Source of the DNA: SIG588 sp045591985
GTDB lineage: Bacteria; Bacillota; Clostridia; Oscillospirales; Acutalibacteraceae
Reading direction: 5' to 3'
Length of the DNA stretch: 63,327 nucleotides
Assembly (NCBI GenBank): GCA_045591985.1
Contig: JAZNTV010000007.1
Location: forward strand, 1-63,327
Each line of letters begins with the position of its first letter. The first letter of the stretch is position 1. The notes below the pieces were generated by a model, which ran no database searches, was not told where the DNA came from, and worked only from the letters and a program-made list of their open reading frames with translations. Both the position numbers and the translations under genes were made by a program. Of this stretch, positions 40,653 through 49,330 are shown piece after piece.

Positions 40653-42695
40653 ATGTCCGAAAATACCATTGCATCGCTGACCGAAAAAGCGACTGCACTT
40701 ATGAACGAAGGCAAAACGGCACAAGCGCGCGATGAACTGCGCAAAGCACTCGCGCTGTCCGAGCAGGAACTCGGTCTCGATCATCCCGACACTCTGGCGC
40801 TCGTAAGTGATCTTTCGGTGTATTGCGGGGCATTGGGCGACTACGAAGAAGCACTGACGTTTGCACTGCGCGCTGCGGACGGACGTGCCGCCGTCTTGGG
40901 CGACACCCACCCCGACACCCTTTCGGCACGTCACAACGCCGCCCACGCGCTGTTCTGTCTCGGACGTGCCGACGAAGCGGTTGTGCTCGCAGAACAGGTG
41001 TTGGCACATCGACCCGCAGGGGATCCGCTGGCACTGCAAGCCATGATGAATCTCGCCGCCTGCTACGGCAGCGCCGGTCGTGTGGAAGAGGCACTTGCCA
41101 CCTATGACAAGGCACTTGCCTTGCAGATCAAATTACAAGGTGAACGCCACCCCGAAACGCTGACATTGATGCGCAATCTCATCAATATGTATCGTAACGT
41201 CGGTCGGTTGGACGACAGCGTGCGCATGGCCAAGCGCCTGTTGGTACTGTGTGACGAACAATTCGGCAACACCGCCGCCGTCACAGTGGAAGCCATGCAA
41301 AATCTGGCCGCCTGCTATGCCGCTCAGAGCAAACACGAAAAAGCCATCAAACTACTCGACCAGGCGCTCGAGTGTCAGCACCAGACTCTCGGAGAAGGAC
41401 ATCCCGAAACCGCGGTAACCAAAAACAGTTTAGCGGTCAATTACGTTGCATCAGGTCAGCCGCAAAAAGCCTATGCCCTGTTCACCGAAGTGCTCGAACA
41501 GCAGACTGCGTTGTTTGGTGAGGACCATCCGGCGGTGGCAGACGCCTTGCAAAACCTGGCCTTTTGTTGCGTCGAAAACAATCGCGGCGAGGAAGCCCTT
41601 CGTTTCTACCGTCGTTTGTTAGATGTGAAAACCAAACTGTTCGGTGCCGAATCCGAGACCGCTTTGCACACCATGCAGGATCTCGCAATGCAGTATATTA
41701 TGTGCGGACAGACGGCCAAAGGATATGCGCTCGCCGAAGAGGCGTTGGCACTCACCGAAAAAGTATACGGCACGGGTAGTGCCGAAGCTCTTGCCGCTGC
41801 CGAGATGTTGGCCGATTGCTATCGCAGCGAACGCAAAGACGACGAAGCAGCCACCGTATTGAAACGAGCCCTTGCCGCTACCGAAGGCAAGGCACAAGGG
41901 CCCGAAACGGTACACACCGTGTTAAAACTCGCCGCGGTGTATTACGATACGCAAAACTTCGGCGAAGCGTGGCGCTTGTCCGAACAGGCGGCAGAAGTGG
42001 CGCTGGCGGTACTCGGCGAAGACCATCCCGGCACCCTTAACACCATGAACATTCTTTACAGCAGTTGTGTACAACTCGAAAAATACGAACGCGCACGCGA
42101 GGTGGCCGCCCGTTGCCTCACTTTGCGCGAAAACGCGCTCGGCACAACCCACCCCGATACCATTGCCACCATGCAACATTTGGCGGACATTGAGAACGAG
42201 CTGGACAATCCTGTCCATGCGGTGGAACTGGCACAGGACGTGATCGCGCGGATGCGGAAAAGCGGCCTGAAGAAAGACGAGGAGTACGAACGCGTATGGC
42301 ACAACCTTGCCTACTACGCCTTTTGTGCCGAGCGTTACGACGCCGTGATCGAAGCGGGGCGTGCGATGTATACGATCGCCGCCAAACGCAGTGAGCGCGC
42401 CTTCCCCGTCGCCGTCGCACTGCAGATCATTGCCGACGGTCAAAACGGTTGCGGACAATACGGGGAAGCGCGTCGCAACGCCGAAAAAGCAGTTGCCATC
42501 GCGCGTGATACCGCCCCCAACGACGGTGCGATCTCGCAGTTCTATTGCACCCTTGCCGACGCGTGCTTCGGCGAAGGCGACACCGCCGCCGCCCGCACCG
42601 CCGCCGACGAGTGTGTACGTCTGTGCGAAGCCGCCTTCGGTGCCGAAGATGAAGCGACAAAGGACGCCCGTCGCTTCGCCGAAAAATTTCGTTAA
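40653..42695 (+). CDS. Tetratricopeptide repeat protein (kinesin light chain-like array)
   Basis: 680 residues made almost entirely of about fourteen 42-residue TPR units; the repeating pattern is ALxxxxxxxGxxHPxT.....NLA..Y...G....A (for example LGLDHPDTLALVSDL, QGERHPETLTLMRNL, LGEDHPGTLNTMNIL). There is no signal peptide, membrane segment or catalytic domain. Arrays of this length usually bind peptides or assemble partners. The partner is unknown; metA follows after 12 bp. Confidence 0.88.
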   Translation: MSENTIASLTEKATALMNEGKTAQARDELRKALALSEQELGLDHPDTLALVSDLSVYCGALGDYEEALTFALRAADGRAAVLGDTHPDTLSARHNAAHALFCLGRADEAVVLAEQVLAHRPAGDPLALQAMMNLAACYGSAGRVEEALATYDKALALQIKLQGERHPETLTLMRNLINMYRNVGRLDDSVRMAKRLLVLCDEQFGNTAAVTVEAMQNLAACYAAQSKHEKAIKLLDQALECQHQTLGEGHPETAVTKNSLAVNYVASGQPQKAYALFTEVLEQQTALFGEDHPAVADALQNLAFCCVENNRGEEALRFYRRLLDVKTKLFGAESETALHTMQDLAMQYIMCGQTAKGYALAEEALALTEKVYGTGSAEALAAAEMLADCYRSERKDDEAATVLKRALAATEGKAQGPETVHTVLKLAAVYYDTQNFGEAWRLSEQAAEVALAVLGEDHPGTLNTMNILYSSCVQLEKYERAREVAARCLTLRENALGTTHPDTIATMQHLADIENELDNPVHAVELAQDVIARMRKSGLKKDEEYERVWHNLAYYAFCAERYDAVIEAGRAMYTIAAKRSERAFPVAVALQIIADGQNGCGQYGEARRNAEKAVAIARDTAPNDGAISQFYCTLADACFGEGDTAAARTAADECVRLCEAAFGAEDEATKDARRFAEKFR

Positions 42696-42707
42696 AGGAG
42701 ACGTTTT

Positions 42708-43637
42708 ATGCCGATTAAAATTGCCGATAATCTCCCTGCGACCAAAGTGTTGGAATCGGAGAATATCTTTGTTATGACCGAAAACCGTGCGCAACACCAA
42801 GATATCCGCCCGTTGCGCATCGTCATCTTAAACTTAATGCCCACCAAGATCGAGACGGAAACGCAACTTCTCCGTCTGCTCGGCAACAGCCCTTTACAGG
42901 TAGATGTGGACTTGATGCAGACCGCCACTCATATTTCGAAAAACACTTCGAAAGAGCATCTGCTCGAATTCTACCGCACCTTTGATCAGTTAAAGCACAA
43001 TCGCTACGACGGCATGATCATCACCGGCGCACCGGTAGAGACCTATGAGTTTGAAAGCGTAGATTACTGGGATGAGCTGAAAGAGATCATGGACTGGTCT
43101 CGCGAAAACGTGTATTCCACACTTCACATCTGTTGGGGTGCACAAGCGGGTCTCTATCACCACCACGGTGTGACCAAACATATGTTGCCAAAGAAATTGT
43201 CGGGCATTTTCCGTCACCGCCCGCTCGACCCGCTGCATCCCCTTTTGCGCGGTTTTGACGAAGTCTTCAACATGCCGCACTCCCGCTATACGGAAGTGTC
43301 GGTAGATGATATTCGAAACAATCCCAACCTGCAATTGCTTGCCGTATCCGAGACGGCAGGTGTGGCACTGGTCGCCACAGCCGACGCACGTCAAGTATTC
43401 ATCACAGGCCATTTCGAATACGATCGCATGACCCTCGCGGGCGAATACACGCGTGACCAACGTCGCGGTATCAACCCCGAAATACCGCAAAACTACTTCC
43501 CCGCCGACGACGCAGAAATGCTGCCGCCGATGACGTGGCGCAGTCACGCCAATCTCTTGTTCTCTAACTGGCTGAACTACTTCGTCTATCAGCAGACCGA
43601 GTTCACCTGGATCGACACCCCTGCCGGAGAGGAATGA
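42708..43637 (+). CDS. metA: Homoserine O-acetyltransferase of the MetA family
   Basis: 309 residues. The catalytic Cys142 lies in LHICWGAQAG and the His235/Glu237 pair in ITGHFEYD; all are present. Residue 111 is Glu (GAPVETYEF). In this family Glu111 is the experimentally known switch to acetyl-CoA, while Gly111 gives succinyl-CoA, so this member should make O-acetylhomoserine for methionine synthesis. It begins 12 bp after the TPR gene behind aaaggag. Confidence 0.95.
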   Translation: MPIKIADNLPATKVLESENIFVMTENRAQHQDIRPLRIVILNLMPTKIETETQLLRLLGNSPLQVDVDLMQTATHISKNTSKEHLLEFYRTFDQLKHNRYDGMIITGAPVETYEFESVDYWDELKEIMDWSRENVYSTLHICWGAQAGLYHHHGVTKHMLPKKLSGIFRHRPLDPLHPLLRGFDEVFNMPHSRYTEVSVDDIRNNPNLQLLAVSETAGVALVATADARQVFITGHFEYDRMTLAGEYTRDQRRGINPEIPQNYFPADDAEMLPPMTWRSHANLLFSNWLNYFVYQQTEFTWIDTPAGEE

Positions 43638-43641
43638 CGCT

Positions 43642-44400
43642 ATGACGATCGTATTACTCACCGCTCTCGGTGTGGGCGGTGCCACCGTTATCGGCGCCCT
43701 ACTGGGATTCACCTTTAAAAAGATCTCTCACAGATTCAGCGACATCGTGCTGGCGTTTGCTGCCGGTGTAATGCTGGCGGCGGCGGTATGCGGATTGATT
43801 CTCCCCTCGCTGGAATACGGCGGGAAGTTCTCACTCCTTATTACGATAGCCGGTATCTTTTGCGGCGCTTTGTGTGTCAATTTGATCGACAAGTTGGTAC
43901 CGCACCTGCATCGTTTGACCGGCATGGACCAAGAAACGCATCCCGAAAAGAACGCGCAGTTAAATCGCATTTTGCTGTTTGTGATCGCCATTGCCATCCA
44001 CAACCTTCCCGAAGGTATCGCCGCCGGTGTCGGTTTCGGAACCGGCAACACCGCCGAAGCACTGACGGTAGCGGGCGGTATTGCGTTGCAAAACGTACCC
44101 GAGGGTATGGTCATCATCGCCCCCATGCTGGCAGCCGGTATCTCCCCCGGGCGTACATTATGTATCGCCATGGCGACCGGTTTTATCGAAGTGCTCGGCA
44201 CGTTGCTCGGCTATTTTGCCGTCACCCTCTCGGCGGCCGTGCTTCCCTTTGCGTTGGCCTTTGCGGGTGGCACAATGCTGTATGTCATCAGCGACGAAAT
44301 GATCCCCGAAACCCACGCGCACGGCAGCGAGCGCGGGGCGACCTATTCCTTATTGGTCGGCTTTTGTGTTATGTTAATCTTTGATGTATTGTTAGGGTGA
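43642..44400 (+). CDS. ZIP-family divalent metal transporter (ZupT-like)
   Basis: 252 residues with eight hydrophobic segments. The transport-site helices carry IAIHNLPEGIAAG and ALQNVPEGMV. A short His-containing cytoplasmic loop (HLHRL...HPEKN) lies between segments 3 and 4. It imports zinc or another divalent cation. It starts 4 bp after metA. Confidence 0.93.
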   Translation: MTIVLLTALGVGGATVIGALLGFTFKKISHRFSDIVLAFAAGVMLAAAVCGLILPSLEYGGKFSLLITIAGIFCGALCVNLIDKLVPHLHRLTGMDQETHPEKNAQLNRILLFVIAIAIHNLPEGIAAGVGFGTGNTAEALTVAGGIALQNVPEGMVIIAPMLAAGISPGRTLCIAMATGFIEVLGTLLGYFAVTLSAAVLPFALAFAGGTMLYVISDEMIPETHAHGSERGATYSLLVGFCVMLIFDVLLG

Positions 44401-44404
44401 CGTT

Positions 44405-44962
44405 ATGTTACAACTGTTTTGGACGTTTTTTAAGATCGGCCTGTTCACGTTCGGCGGCGGCTATGCCATGATCGCCACTGTGCGCGAAGCGGTAGTGCAA
44501 ACCAAAAAGTGGCTGACCGAAGACGAGTTTTTGGAGATCATTGCGATTGCGGAATCCACTCCCGGCCCCATCGCCATCAACATGGCAACTTATGTCGGGT
44601 TCAAGCGACGCGGTATACTCGGCAGTACCTTTGCCACGCTCGGTGTGGTGTTACCCTCCATGATCATTATCTTCACCGTCTCTCTTTTCTTAGACGCATT
44701 TATGGCCAACAAATTCGTGGCCTATGCCTTCCGCGGCATCCAGTGTGCGGTAGCGTTCCTTATTACACGTGCGGGATGGGATATGTTCCGCAAGGTAAAG
44801 CGCCGTCCGTTGCCGCTCATATCCTTTGCCGTCGTGTTGGCATTAATGATTTTGTTCGACCTGTTTGCCGTACAATTCAGCTCGGTCTTCTTCATTTTGA
44901 TCGGTGGCATCATCGGCATCACCGCCTATGCGCTGTGGAATCGCGGGGAGGTGTCGCAATGA
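44405..44962 (+). CDS. Chromate transporter family protein, first half (split ChrA)
   Basis: 185 residues: KIGLFTFGGGYAMI, ESTPGPIAINMATYVGF are the CHR-domain signature. It is a single-domain protein of about half the length of classical ChrA and pairs with the next gene, which overlaps by 4 bp. CHR proteins export chromate in resistant bacteria; single-domain pairs are common in gut anaerobes and may carry another anion. Confidence 0.92.
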   Translation: MLQLFWTFFKIGLFTFGGGYAMIATVREAVVQTKKWLTEDEFLEIIAIAESTPGPIAINMATYVGFKRRGILGSTFATLGVVLPSMIIIFTVSLFLDAFMANKFVAYAFRGIQCAVAFLITRAGWDMFRKVKRRPLPLISFAVVLALMILFDLFAVQFSSVFFILIGGIIGITAYALWNRGEVSQ

Positions 44963-45573
44963 TCTACCTCACACTGTTTTTAGAGTTTTTCAAGATCGGT
45001 CTGTTCACATTCGGCGGCGGATTTGCCATGATCCCGTTGGTGGAAGAGACGGTTTTGAAACATGCATGGCTCACCGAACCGCAGTTTTACAACTTCATCG
45101 GCGTGTGTGAATCCACCCCCGGCCCTATCGCCATCAACATGGCAACCTATGTCGGTGCGGTACAAGGCCGCATTGTGGATCCCGTTTGGGGCGGTGCGCT
45201 CGGCAGTATTGTCGCCACGCTCGGTGTCGTTCTCCCCTCATTCCTCATCATCCTGCTTGTTGCCTCGGTGATGAAATCCCTCACCAACACCCGCGCATTT
45301 CGCGGATTCATCCGCGGGGTTCAGCCTGTCATTGCCGCCCTCATTCTCTCCACCGGATTACTGCTTTTGGCCAAAGCCGTGGGATATGCAGGCCTCACCG
45401 CCTTCACCTTCAACCCCATGTCTGCGGTCATTTTCGGGCTGTTAACAGGCATTTATTTCCTGTTGCTGAAAGTGTGGAAAAAGAAGTTATCCGCCATCCG
45501 GTTGATCTTGTTGTCGGCTGTGCTCGGCATCGGTGTTTCGTTGCTGTTCGAGGTGTGCGGCTATGGCGGATAA
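44959..45573 (+). CDS. Chromate transporter family protein, second half
   Basis: 204 residues with the same signature (KIGLFTFGGGFAMI, ESTPGPIAINMATYVGA). ATG 44959 overlaps the stop of the first half (ATGA), so the two are made together, presumably as a heterodimer. Homologous but divergent sequences support an ancient tandem duplication. Confidence 0.92.
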   Translation: MIYLTLFLEFFKIGLFTFGGGFAMIPLVEETVLKHAWLTEPQFYNFIGVCESTPGPIAINMATYVGAVQGRIVDPVWGGALGSIVATLGVVLPSFLIILLVASVMKSLTNTRAFRGFIRGVQPVIAALILSTGLLLLAKAVGYAGLTAFTFNPMSAVIFGLLTGIYFLLLKVWKKKLSAIRLILLSAVLGIGVSLLFEVCGYGG

Positions 45574-46450
45574 ACTGAGGATCGCCCTTTTGCAGATCGC
45601 CCCCACCGCTTCACTCGAAGGGAATTTGGAAAAGGGCATTCGTTGTTGCCGTGAAGCAAAAGAAAAAGGGGCGGATATAGCGCTGTTCCCCGAAATGTTC
45701 AGTTGCGGTTACGACATTTACGACCGTCCGCCCGCCGTATGGCAGCAAGACGCGATCGACCTACAGGATCCGTTTGTTACAGCGTTCGGCCGATTGGCGG
45801 CGGAATTGTCGATGGCCATCGGCATTACGTTACTCGAAAAGCAGGCGGGGCCTCCCCGCAACACACTTGTATTATTCGACCGTTTCGGTCGCCGTATGAT
45901 GACCTATGCCAAGGTACACACCTGCGATTTCGGAGCGGAACACGACCTAGCAGGCGGCGACAAATTCCACACCGCCGTATTGGACACAGCTGTCGGTTTC
46001 GTCGCTGTGGGTGCTATGATCTGTTATGACCGCGAATTCCCCGAAAGCGCACGTCTTTTGATGTTACAGGGTGCGGAACTGGTGTTGGTACCGAATGCCT
46101 GCCCGATGGAGATCAACCGCCTTTCCCAACTGCGCGCACGTGCTTACGAGAATATGATGGCGATCGCCACTTGTAACTATCCCGTAAGTGTGCCCGATTG
46201 CAACGGCGGATCATCGCTGTTCGATGGTGTGGCCTATTTACCCGAGTCGGACGGTTCGCGTGACACCTGTCTTTTGCAAGCAGGTGAAGAAGAAGGCGTC
46301 TACCTTGCGGAACTGGATTTGGATATGCTCCGCCGTTACCGCGCTCAAGAGGTGCACGGCAATGCCTATCGACGTCCCGCACTGTACGGCGCATTGCTCG
46401 ATCCCACCGTGCATCCGCCGTTTGTACGAGAAAACAAAAAGGAGCGATAA
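45563..46450 (+). CDS. Nitrilase-superfamily amidohydrolase
   Basis: 295 residues. The Glu-Lys-Cys triad is complete: Glu in LFPEMFSCGYD, Lys in YAKVHTCDFGAEHD, Cys in MICYDREFPES. The first 20 residues (LRIALLQIAPTAS) match the fold start. Substrate could be an N-carbamoyl compound or an omega-amide. ATG 45563 overlaps the transporter's end by 11 bp; an earlier ATG at 45533 is inside that gene. Confidence 0.9.
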   Translation: MADKLRIALLQIAPTASLEGNLEKGIRCCREAKEKGADIALFPEMFSCGYDIYDRPPAVWQQDAIDLQDPFVTAFGRLAAELSMAIGITLLEKQAGPPRNTLVLFDRFGRRMMTYAKVHTCDFGAEHDLAGGDKFHTAVLDTAVGFVAVGAMICYDREFPESARLLMLQGAELVLVPNACPMEINRLSQLRARAYENMMAIATCNYPVSVPDCNGGSSLFDGVAYLPESDGSRDTCLLQAGEEEGVYLAELDLDMLRRYRAQEVHGNAYRRPALYGALLDPTVHPPFVRENKKER

Positions 46451-46452
46451 TT

Positions 46453-47367
46453 ATGTACAACATTCCTCTTGGCAAAAGCGATCTTTCGGTGCCGACCGTA
46501 GCAGTCGGTTGCATGCGATTCGGCAGCAAAACGGTCAAGGAAGCGGAAGCACTGATTGACGTTGCACTGTCTCACGGTGCGAATTTCTTTGATCACGCCG
46601 ACATTTACGGTGCCGGTCGCAGTGAGGAGATTTTTGCCAGAGCCCTTACCCCCTCCCGCCGCGACCGCGTATTGCTCCAAACCAAATGCGGCATCGTGCC
46701 GGGCAAAATGTTCGACTTCTCTTATGAACATATCGTAACATCGGTGGAAGGCAGTTTGAAACGTCTCGGCACCGATTACGTAGATGTATTGCTTCTCCAC
46801 CGCCCCGATACATTGATGGAACCCGAAGAAGTGGCCCGCGCATTCGACAAATTGAAAGCCGACGGCAAGGTGCACCATTTCGGTGTCTCCAACCAAAATC
46901 CCATGCAGATGCAACTGTTACAAAGCGCACTGGATATGCCGTTGGTGGTGAACCAACTGCAGTTCGGCGTAATGCACACCCCGATGCTGCAATCGGATTT
47001 CAACGTCAATATGTGTAACGAAGCGGGCGTCAACCGTGACGGCGGTGTACTCGATTTCTGCCGTTTGAACAAGATCACCATTCAACCGTGGTCACCGATG
47101 CAATACGGTTTCTTCAAAGGCTGTTTTGTCGACAACGAGCAATTCCCCGAACTGAACGCCGCAATGGATACGATGGCGGAAAAATACGGCATCAGCAAGA
47201 CCACTCTTGCTTTCGCGTGGATCCTGCGTCACCCCGCCAAAATGCAACCCGTAACGGGTACCACCACTCCATCCCGCTTGGCAGATTGCCTTGCGGCCAC
47301 CGAAGTCACGCTGTCTCGTGAGGATTGGTATGCACTGTATCAAGCCGCCGGCAACGTGTTGCCGTGA
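46453..47367 (+). CDS. Aldo/keto reductase
   Basis: 304 residues, TIM-barrel type: FFDHADIYG supplies Asp and Tyr of the catalytic tetrad, LLQTKCG the Lys and LLLHRPD the His. GMQYGFFKG-like and VTGTTTPSRL segments bind NADPH. It is close to the YdhF/oxidoreductase group. The start follows the amidohydrolase stop by 2 bp, so the two are co-transcribed. Confidence 0.92.
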   Translation: MYNIPLGKSDLSVPTVAVGCMRFGSKTVKEAEALIDVALSHGANFFDHADIYGAGRSEEIFARALTPSRRDRVLLQTKCGIVPGKMFDFSYEHIVTSVEGSLKRLGTDYVDVLLLHRPDTLMEPEEVARAFDKLKADGKVHHFGVSNQNPMQMQLLQSALDMPLVVNQLQFGVMHTPMLQSDFNVNMCNEAGVNRDGGVLDFCRLNKITIQPWSPMQYGFFKGCFVDNEQFPELNAAMDTMAEKYGISKTTLAFAWILRHPAKMQPVTGTTTPSRLADCLAATEVTLSREDWYALYQAAGNVLP

Positions 47368-47383
47368 TAGGATTTACAGCAAT

Positions 47384-47422
47384 AAAGCCCACAGAAAAGA
47401 GACTATCTTTTCTGTGGGCTTT
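47384..47422 (+). terminator. Terminator of the metA-to-reductase region
   Basis: 17-bp stem AAAGCCCACAGAAAAGA / TCTTTTCTGTGGGCTTT. Confidence 0.9.
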
Positions 47423-47440
47423 ACTTACTGTCGTTTTGTT

Positions 47441-47468
47441 TGTAGGGACGGGCGTCCTCGACCGTCCG
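47441..47468. repeat. Short REP-like hairpin
   Basis: tgtagggacgg / ccgtccg hairpin (stem GGACGG / CCGTCC). It resembles the tgtaggggcg-type intergenic hairpins that I associate with gut Clostridia genomes. 36 bp further on, gtgacaggacttt (47504-47516) is identical to the end of the structured element at 49010. Confidence 0.5.
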
Positions 47469-47994
47469 TAAAATGAATGTTCGCAACAAGTGCGTTTTAA
47501 GAAGTGACAGGACTTTGAATCTCGGCTTTGCGTTTGGTTACATTTAGGTTGCATCAATGGAACCATAATCTTAAATAACAATTCGTATCTCAAAGAGATA
47601 TTTCATACCGAAGGTATTTCATTCGTTCCGATAGGAACGAATTTTATTGAAAAAACTGATTTTCTTTACTATTTTCGTATCCGTAACATTCGCCATTTAA
47701 ATCATATGTTCTGTATGGGATTCAAGATCCTGTTCGCAAGTATCTTCAGAACAATGCACACAATGAACACATTTTTCGGAAATGACTTTTTTAGTTTTTG
47801 ATAAGATTTTACCCAAAGAATTAGCGGTGGTGATGTTTTTTCAAACTAAGAAGAGAAATTACCCAAAAATGTTGAAAAGCAATTTAATCTGTGCTATGAT
47901 TAAAAAACAATAGGGAATATAATGCTATTGCACCGGCAGAACATTATTATTTCTTTCAAAATGTTCTTTAATTGATAGCGAGGAGTGAATTGAT
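47469..47994. other. 526-bp intergenic stretch at the start of an AT-richer patch
   Basis: No gene is supported here. It holds a 13-bp fragment of the structured element (47504-47516), a hairpin group at 47585-47645, and after 47700 AT-rich sequence without clear coding. Base composition falls from the GC-rich neighbourhood to about one third GC. Confidence 0.6.
47585..47645. repeat. Tandem ATTTCAT-hairpin repeats
   Basis: atttcat followed by ATACC-gaa-GGTAT (47604-47616), a second atttcat, then TTCGTTCC-gata-GGAACGAA (47623-47642). The alternating atttcat/hairpin pattern recalls common intergenic repeats of gut Clostridia. Function unknown. Confidence 0.55.
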
Positions 47995-48714
47995 ATGTAT
48001 TGTGGGAATTGTGGTACACAGTTAGTTGATAACAAGTTGTACTGCCCTAATTGTGGCGAAAGAATAACAATTGCCGACACACATGCTAAAAATGCAATAA
48101 ATGTCAAAAATAACAAGTTTATTATATCACTTGCTACTGTAACTGCTTTGGTTTTAGTAGTTACACTACTGGTTAATATAATCGGTAACAGTGGATACAA
48201 AAAGACTTTGAACAATTATTATAAAGCTCACGAATTTTCCGAGTATTATAAAAACCACGATAATCCCGGTGCTGATTTACTTTATAATTCGGTCTTTGCT
48301 CAATATTGGATCGACCTTGCCGATTCCGCGCTGGGCGGAGCTTATGGCACGGCAGCAGAGCATATACGTGTTAATCTTCGTGAATGGGAATGCGGCTTTA
48401 ATAACATCAAAATTACGTACAAAATCAACGGGGAGAAACGTGCAACAAAAAAACAACTAGAAGAATTGGAAGAAGATATTTATCACGCATATGCCTATTA
48501 TGTGTATGATAGAGATTCCTTCCAGATAACAGATGCTTACGTTTTAGATATCGATTTTACGGTCAAAGGAGATGAGGATAGAAAAACGTTTTATTATCCC
48601 AACGGGTTATTAGTTATAAAGGAAAACGGGAAATGGCGAATTCCAAGAGGGCGAATAAACTGTTCATTTTACGATAGCGGTTTTTCTAAAAACGGTGAAT
48701 TTTGTGAGCGTTAA
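47995..48714 (+). CDS. Zinc-ribbon membrane protein of unknown function
   Basis: 239 residues. An N-terminal zinc ribbon (MYCGNCGTQL, YCPNCGERI) is followed by one membrane segment (about 42-65, LATVTALVLVVTLLVNII) and an extracytoplasmic domain ending with a beta-rich region (FYYPNGLLVIKENGKWRIP). It belongs to the broad group of zinc-ribbon plus TM proteins of Firmicutes. Its AT-rich codon use differs sharply from neighbouring genes, which suggests recent acquisition. The start has gaggagtga upstream. Confidence 0.8.
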   Translation: MYCGNCGTQLVDNKLYCPNCGERITIADTHAKNAINVKNNKFIISLATVTALVLVVTLLVNIIGNSGYKKTLNNYYKAHEFSEYYKNHDNPGADLLYNSVFAQYWIDLADSALGGAYGTAAEHIRVNLREWECGFNNIKITYKINGEKRATKKQLEELEEDIYHAYAYYVYDRDSFQITDAYVLDIDFTVKGDEDRKTFYYPNGLLVIKENGKWRIPRGRINCSFYDSGFSKNGEFCER

Positions 48715-48743
48715 TATTCATTGTGCTTATGCTCTATAATTAA

Positions 48744-48860
48744 ATCGAGTAGGAGGCTGACCATTAGTTGACCGGCCGTCCTCTCACACCACCGTGCATA
48801 CCATTCGGTACACGGCGGTTCAATCATAAATAGTGCAGAGACTTGTACGCTAAGGAAACC
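48744..48860 (-). mobile_element. Group II intron 3' remnant (domains V and VI)
   Basis: On the minus strand gaaccgccgtg-taccgaatggta-tgcacggtggtg has the domain V shape, followed by ggacggccggtcaac-taa-tggtcagcctcc as domain VI and ctactcgat at the 3' end. In front lies what could be the reverse transcriptase C-terminal end (VSLAYKSLHYL, stop). Nothing else of the intron remains, so it is an inactive relic. Recognition is from remembered consensus, not a search. Confidence 0.6.
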
Positions 48861-48871
48861 TGGTAAAACAC

Positions 48872-48913
48872 AAACAGTCCCTACTACTCAAGCGGTAGTA
48901 AGGGCTGTTTTTT
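48872..48913 (+). terminator. Terminator-like hairpin after the intron relic
   Basis: AACAGTCCCTACTAC / GTAGTAAGGGCTGTT with one or two mismatches, followed by TTTTT on the plus strand. Confidence 0.6.
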
Positions 48914-49009
48914 CACGCTGAAAATATTCTTTTACGCTAAAACTTTTCTCGGCACAATAAAATAATCTTTTTAGATTGTCTATCGTAGCGTGTGCTTCTT
49001 CGAAAAAGT

Positions 49010-49111
49010 GACAGGACTTTCTTCTCGCGAGCGCAACAGTCCACCAGACTGTTGCTGCCAATGCTTCGTGCCCGATGGCACTCACCATTGGAGCTCGTTT
49101 CAAGTCCTGTC
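49010..49111 (-). repeat. Structured tRNA-flanking repeat element, copy 2 (short form)
   Basis: 102 bp, minus strand, downstream of tRNA-Pro and its terminator. Terminal inverted repeats GACAGGACTT / AAGTCCTGTC. Inside are the hairpin ccaatg-gtga-gtgcc / ggcac-gaag-cattgg and gcaacagtc / gactgttgc plus the tail gagaagaaagtcc. Compared with copy 1 (739-952) several stem positions change on both sides (G-C to A-T). The end aagtcctgtcact equals the 3' end of the adjacent tRNA-Pro. The middle hairpin of copy 1 is missing. Confidence 0.75.
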
Positions 49112-49116
49112 TTGTA

Positions 49117-49166
49117 TCAAAAACAAAAGATGAGAGGTAGCCGTTTGGCTACCTCTCATCTTTTGT
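49117..49166 (-). terminator. Terminator of tRNA-Pro
   Basis: 20-bp stem ACAAAAGATGAGAGGTAGCC / GGCTACCTCTCATCTTTTGT directly after the CCA end, with TTTTT on the minus strand. Confidence 0.92.
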
Positions 49167-49168
49167 TC

Positions 49169-49244
49169 TGGTCCGAGTGACAGGACTTGAACCTGCGGCC
49201 TCTTGACCCCCAGTCAAGCGCGCTACCAGCTGCGCCACACCCGG
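49169..49244 (-). tRNA. tRNA-Pro (anticodon GGG)
   Basis: 76 nt including encoded CCA. Acceptor ccgggtg / cactcgg, D-arm ggcgcagctggtagcgc, anticodon arm cttga-ctggggg-tcaag with anticodon GGG, T-arm gcagg-ttcaagt-cctgt. All stems fold (two G-T pairs). A TTGACA/TATTAT promoter lies upstream and a strong terminator downstream. Confidence 0.95.
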
Positions 49245-49265
49245 ATGTCCTTGCGAACAGCAATT

Positions 49266-49294
49266 ATAATACCATCATAATTCACTTTTGTCAA
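49266..49294 (-). promoter_or_regulatory. Promoter of tRNA-Pro
   Basis: On the minus strand TTGACA (49289-49294), 17-bp spacer, TATTAT (49266-49271), 22 bp before the tRNA. Confidence 0.75.
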
Positions 49295-49330
49295 GCCTTT
49301 TTTATAATTCTTCGCAAGGTTTTTTGCCCC

